The notes beneath the pieces are model-generated. The model had not been told where the DNA came from. It saw only the letters and a program-made list of their open reading frames with translations, and did not search any database. Shown in pieces: positions 33,452 through 34,779 of a DNA stretch of 34,779 bases. The position numbers and the translations under genes were made by a program. This DNA comes from an uncultured Flavihumibacter sp. (GTDB taxonomy: Bacteria > Bacteroidota > Bacteroidia > Chitinophagales > Chitinophagaceae), in contig CAMLRX010000042.1 of the NCBI GenBank assembly GCA_946482545.1, forward strand, positions 1-34,779, in the 5' to 3' direction. Position 1 is the first letter of the stretch, and every line of letters starts with the position of its first letter.

Positions 33452-33925
33452 TCAGATGTGGTGGTACTTTTCGTTGCGCTGAATGGTGCAGGCACGGTAC
33501 ACCTGCTCCGCCAGGATAAGCCTGACCAGTTGGTGTGGAAAAACCAGTTTGGAAAGGGACCATACATACTGCGCCCTTTGCTTCACGGCTTCGTCTACAC
33601 CAAATGCACCACCAATAAGGAACACCAGTTGGCGGGTGCTTTCATTGGCACGTTGTGCGATAAATTTTGAAAATTCTATGGAATCAGGGCTTTTTCCCCG
33701 TTCATCCAGCAACACCAGGTAATCGTCTTTGGAGAGTAACCCTAAGATTACCGTGCCTTCCATTTTCTTTACCGCATCCTCCGTTGTGGAAACTGTTTGT
33801 CTGGCAGGGGGAATGATGCGCCAGCTTACGGGATAATAACGGGAGATGCGCTCCGTAAAATCGCGGATGCCTTCTTTGACGTAAGATTCATCGGTTTTTC
33901 CGACCGACCAGAGCTGGATCTTCAT
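33452..33925 (-). CDS. rlmH: 23S rRNA (pseudouridine1915-N3)-methyltransferase
   Basis: RlmH is a SPOUT-class methyltransferase that modifies helix 69 of 23S rRNA, using S-adenosylmethionine in a knotted fold. The 157-residue protein has the expected LLDERGKSPDSIEFSKFI, the knot segment VFLIGGAFGVDE and the C-terminal block LSKLVFPHQLVRLILAEQVY followed by RACTIQRNEKYHH. The ATG at 33923-33925 gives the conserved start MKIQLWSVGKT; the in-frame ATG at 33952 adds nine unsupported residues. A near-consensus minus-strand element (GACATTTG, 33937-33930) lies 4 bases before the ATG. Confidence 0.96.
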   Translation of the reverse strand: MKIQLWSVGKTDESYVKEGIRDFTERISRYYPVSWRIIPPARQTVSTTEDAVKKMEGTVILGLLSKDDYLVLLDERGKSPDSIEFSKFIAQRANESTRQLVFLIGGAFGVDEAVKQRAQYVWSLSKLVFPHQLVRLILAEQVYRACTIQRNEKYHHI

Positions 33926-33966
33926 CCCGCAAATGTCCTGAAACCCACGCAATAAACTGTTAATTG

Positions 33967-33995
33967 TTTCAAAACATATTTGGCCGTTTCAAAAT
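33967..33995 (+). repeat. Direct repeat GTTTCAAAA in the yceI promoter
   Basis: GTTTCAAAA occurs at 33967-33975 and 33987-33995, 20 bases apart (about two helical turns). The second copy lies in the spacer between the -33 and -7 boxes, so it is a candidate operator. Its regulator is unknown. Confidence 0.35.
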
Positions 33996-34010
33996 ATCTC
34001 CTAATTTTGA
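33980..34010 (+). promoter_or_regulatory. Promoter of yceI (TTTG-N19-TAATTTTG)
   Basis: TTTG (33980-33983) and TAATTTTG (34003-34010) with exactly 19 bases between form the best match to the Bacteroidota promoter consensus in the window. Leader about 40 bases to the ATG at 34056. Confidence 0.75.
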
Positions 34011-34055
34011 TGTTGCAACATTGATTATTAATCTACAACTTAAAAAATTACAATT

Positions 34056-34586
34056 ATGGCAACTACATGGAACATCGACGCCGCGCACAGCGAACTTCAG
34101 TTCAAAGTGAAACACCTTATGATCAGCACCGTAACCGGCACTTTCAATGAGTTCTCCGGAACCGTAACTGCTGAAAACGATGATTTTTCCGGTGCCTCCG
34201 TAAACTTTGAAGCGCAGGTAAAAAGCATCGATACCCGCAGTGAAGACCGGGACAATCACCTCCGCAGTGGCGATTTCTTCGACGTGGAAAAATTCCCCGT
34301 ACTCAGTTTCGCCTCCACTTCATTCACGAAAAAGGATGCCGAGGAATATGAACTCAAAGGCGACCTTACCATCAAAGGTGTTACGCTTCCCGTTACGTTC
34401 GAAGTGGAATACGGCGGTACGCAAAAAGACCCCTGGGGCAATGTGAAAGCAGGTTTCGAGCTGAAAGGAAAGATCAACAGAAAAGATTTCGGGTTAACCT
34501 GGAACACCGTTACAGAAGCGGGTGGTATGCTGGTAGGTGAAGACGTGAAATTGGTGGCCAGTATTCAGTTGGCAAAAGGAGCTTAG
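34056..34586 (+). CDS. YceI-family protein, without signal peptide
   Basis: A 176-residue lipocalin-like YceI protein; the family binds polyisoprenoids or other hydrophobic molecules in a beta-barrel. Visible marks: WNIDAAHSELQFKVKHLMIS at the start, the SGDFFDVEKFPVLSF segment, and DLTIKGVTLPVTFEVEYGG. Unlike many YceI proteins it has no signal peptide (it begins MATTWNID), so it should act in the cytoplasm. It has an excellent promoter with a possible operator repeat and a clean terminator, so it is a single-gene transcript. Confidence 0.93.
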   Translation: MATTWNIDAAHSELQFKVKHLMISTVTGTFNEFSGTVTAENDDFSGASVNFEAQVKSIDTRSEDRDNHLRSGDFFDVEKFPVLSFASTSFTKKDAEEYELKGDLTIKGVTLPVTFEVEYGGTQKDPWGNVKAGFELKGKINRKDFGLTWNTVTEAGGMLVGEDVKLVASIQLAKGA

Positions 34587-34609
34587 GTTTAAACGTTTGA
34601 TTTTGAAGG

Positions 34610-34637
34610 AACCGGAAAATATTTTTCCGGTTTTTTT
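34610..34637 (+). terminator. Rho-independent terminator after yceI
   Basis: AACCGGAAAA (34610-34619) pairs with TTTTCCGGTT (34623-34632) around a 3-base loop, and the T run continues to 34637. Confidence 0.88.
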
Positions 34638-34659
34638 CTTGCTTAAATCCTCGAAAAAT

Positions 34660-34689
34660 TTTGTTTTTATAAATTATATCCTATTTTTG
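34660..34689 (+). promoter_or_regulatory. Promoter of tRNA-Arg (TTTG-N18-TATTTTTG)
   Basis: TTTG (34660-34663) and TATTTTTG (34682-34689), 18 bases apart, lie 19 bases before the tRNA 5' end. Confidence 0.65.
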
Positions 34690-34708
34690 CAATCCCAATT
34701 CAGGGAAT

Positions 34709-34779
34709 GGCTCCGTAGCTCAATTGAATAGAGCATCTGACTACGGATCAGAAGGTTTCAGGTTTGAATCCTGACGGAG
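34709..34779 (+). tRNA. tRNA-Arg (anticodon ACG), 3' end cut by window
   Basis: GGCTCCG (34709-34715) starts the acceptor stem; its partner CGGAG is cut at the window end. The D-arm TAGCTCAATTGAATAGAGCA is canonical. The anticodon arm is TCTGA-CTACGGA-TCAGA with anticodon ACG at 34743-34745. The T-arm reads TCAGG-TTTGAATC-CTGA. ACG, read as ICG, decodes CGU/CGC/CGA. The last few bases lie outside. Confidence 0.95.

Noticed and set aside
1..34779. CRISPR arrays, insertion sequences, prophage genes, toxin-antitoxin or defence loci
   Set aside because: No regularly spaced repeats, transposase, integrase, phage structural or nuclease-defence proteins are visible in any frame; the only tRNA lies at the very end, so a downstream integration site cannot be judged.

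Overview
ORGANISM. The window looks like the chromosome of a Bacteroidota bacterium, most likely family Chitinophagaceae. Three things point there. First, a protein carries a type IX secretion (T9SS) C-terminal sorting domain. Second, many genes have the Bacteroidota -7 promoter element TAnnTTTG, several with TTTG about 18-19 bases upstream, and almost none has a Shine-Dalgarno site. Third, it holds lineage-typical families (DUF3276/PUR-like, DUF1599, DUF3857-transglutaminase, DoxX-like BT_3928 type). I see no insertion sequence, prophage, integrase, CRISPR array or toxin-antitoxin pair. It reads as ordinary, stable, gene-dense chromosome.  LAYOUT. 1-1262: the end of eutB and all of eutC, the two subunits of coenzyme-B12 ethanolamine ammonia-lyase. 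1259-7059 (minus): a three-gene operon of secreted DUF3857/transglutaminase-like proteins; the first and third genes are equal-length paralogues flanking a different type. 7151-10555: a TraB/GumN-like protein, ndk (minus), a DHH phosphoesterase of NrnA type and a lipoprotein FKBP prolyl isomerase. 10652-14277: folP (minus), then an apparent operon of a duplicated DUF1599 protein, a DoxX-like membrane protein and a lone DppB-type permease. 14406-16807: a CBS-pair protein, then DUF721, purE and purK on the minus strand. 16808-17135: a repeat-rich leader with a possible 28-residue ORF. 17136-20106: 4-hydroxyphenylpyruvate dioxygenase, an L,D-transpeptidase-like secreted protein with a TonB-C-like tail, and a second CBS-pair protein. 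20157-26978: an MdlA-like ABC half-exporter, a DUF3276 nucleic-acid-binding protein and a 1438-residue T9SS-secreted BNR-repeat protein. 26980-30587: a divergent AraC regulator and GH29 alpha-L-fucosidase pair, then an MFS transporter. 30668-34586: pgi, a 455-base repeat-bearing gap, rhomboid protease, rlmH and yceI. 34709-34779: a tRNA-Arg(ACG) cut by the window end.  HOW THE GENES FIT TOGETHER. Most neighbours are independent units. Real functional groups are eutBC, purKE, the triple transglutaminase-like operon, and probably the AraC/fucosidase pair. Six convergent gene pairs occur. In four the stop codons touch or overlap, twice through a shared TTAA. In the other two the stops lie exactly 96 bases apart, around a long hairpin.  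MOST INTERESTING. (1) The transglutaminase-like operon loses catalytic residues step by step (Cys/His/Glu; Cys/Lys/Asp; Asn/Lys/Asn). (2) A YkuD L,D-transpeptidase is fused to a TonB-C-like domain. (3) Intergenic palindromes share a stem-base vocabulary but have locus-specific tips. (4) Several genes have a -7 element only 4-6 bases before the start codon. I did not find a clearly new defence or mobile system.
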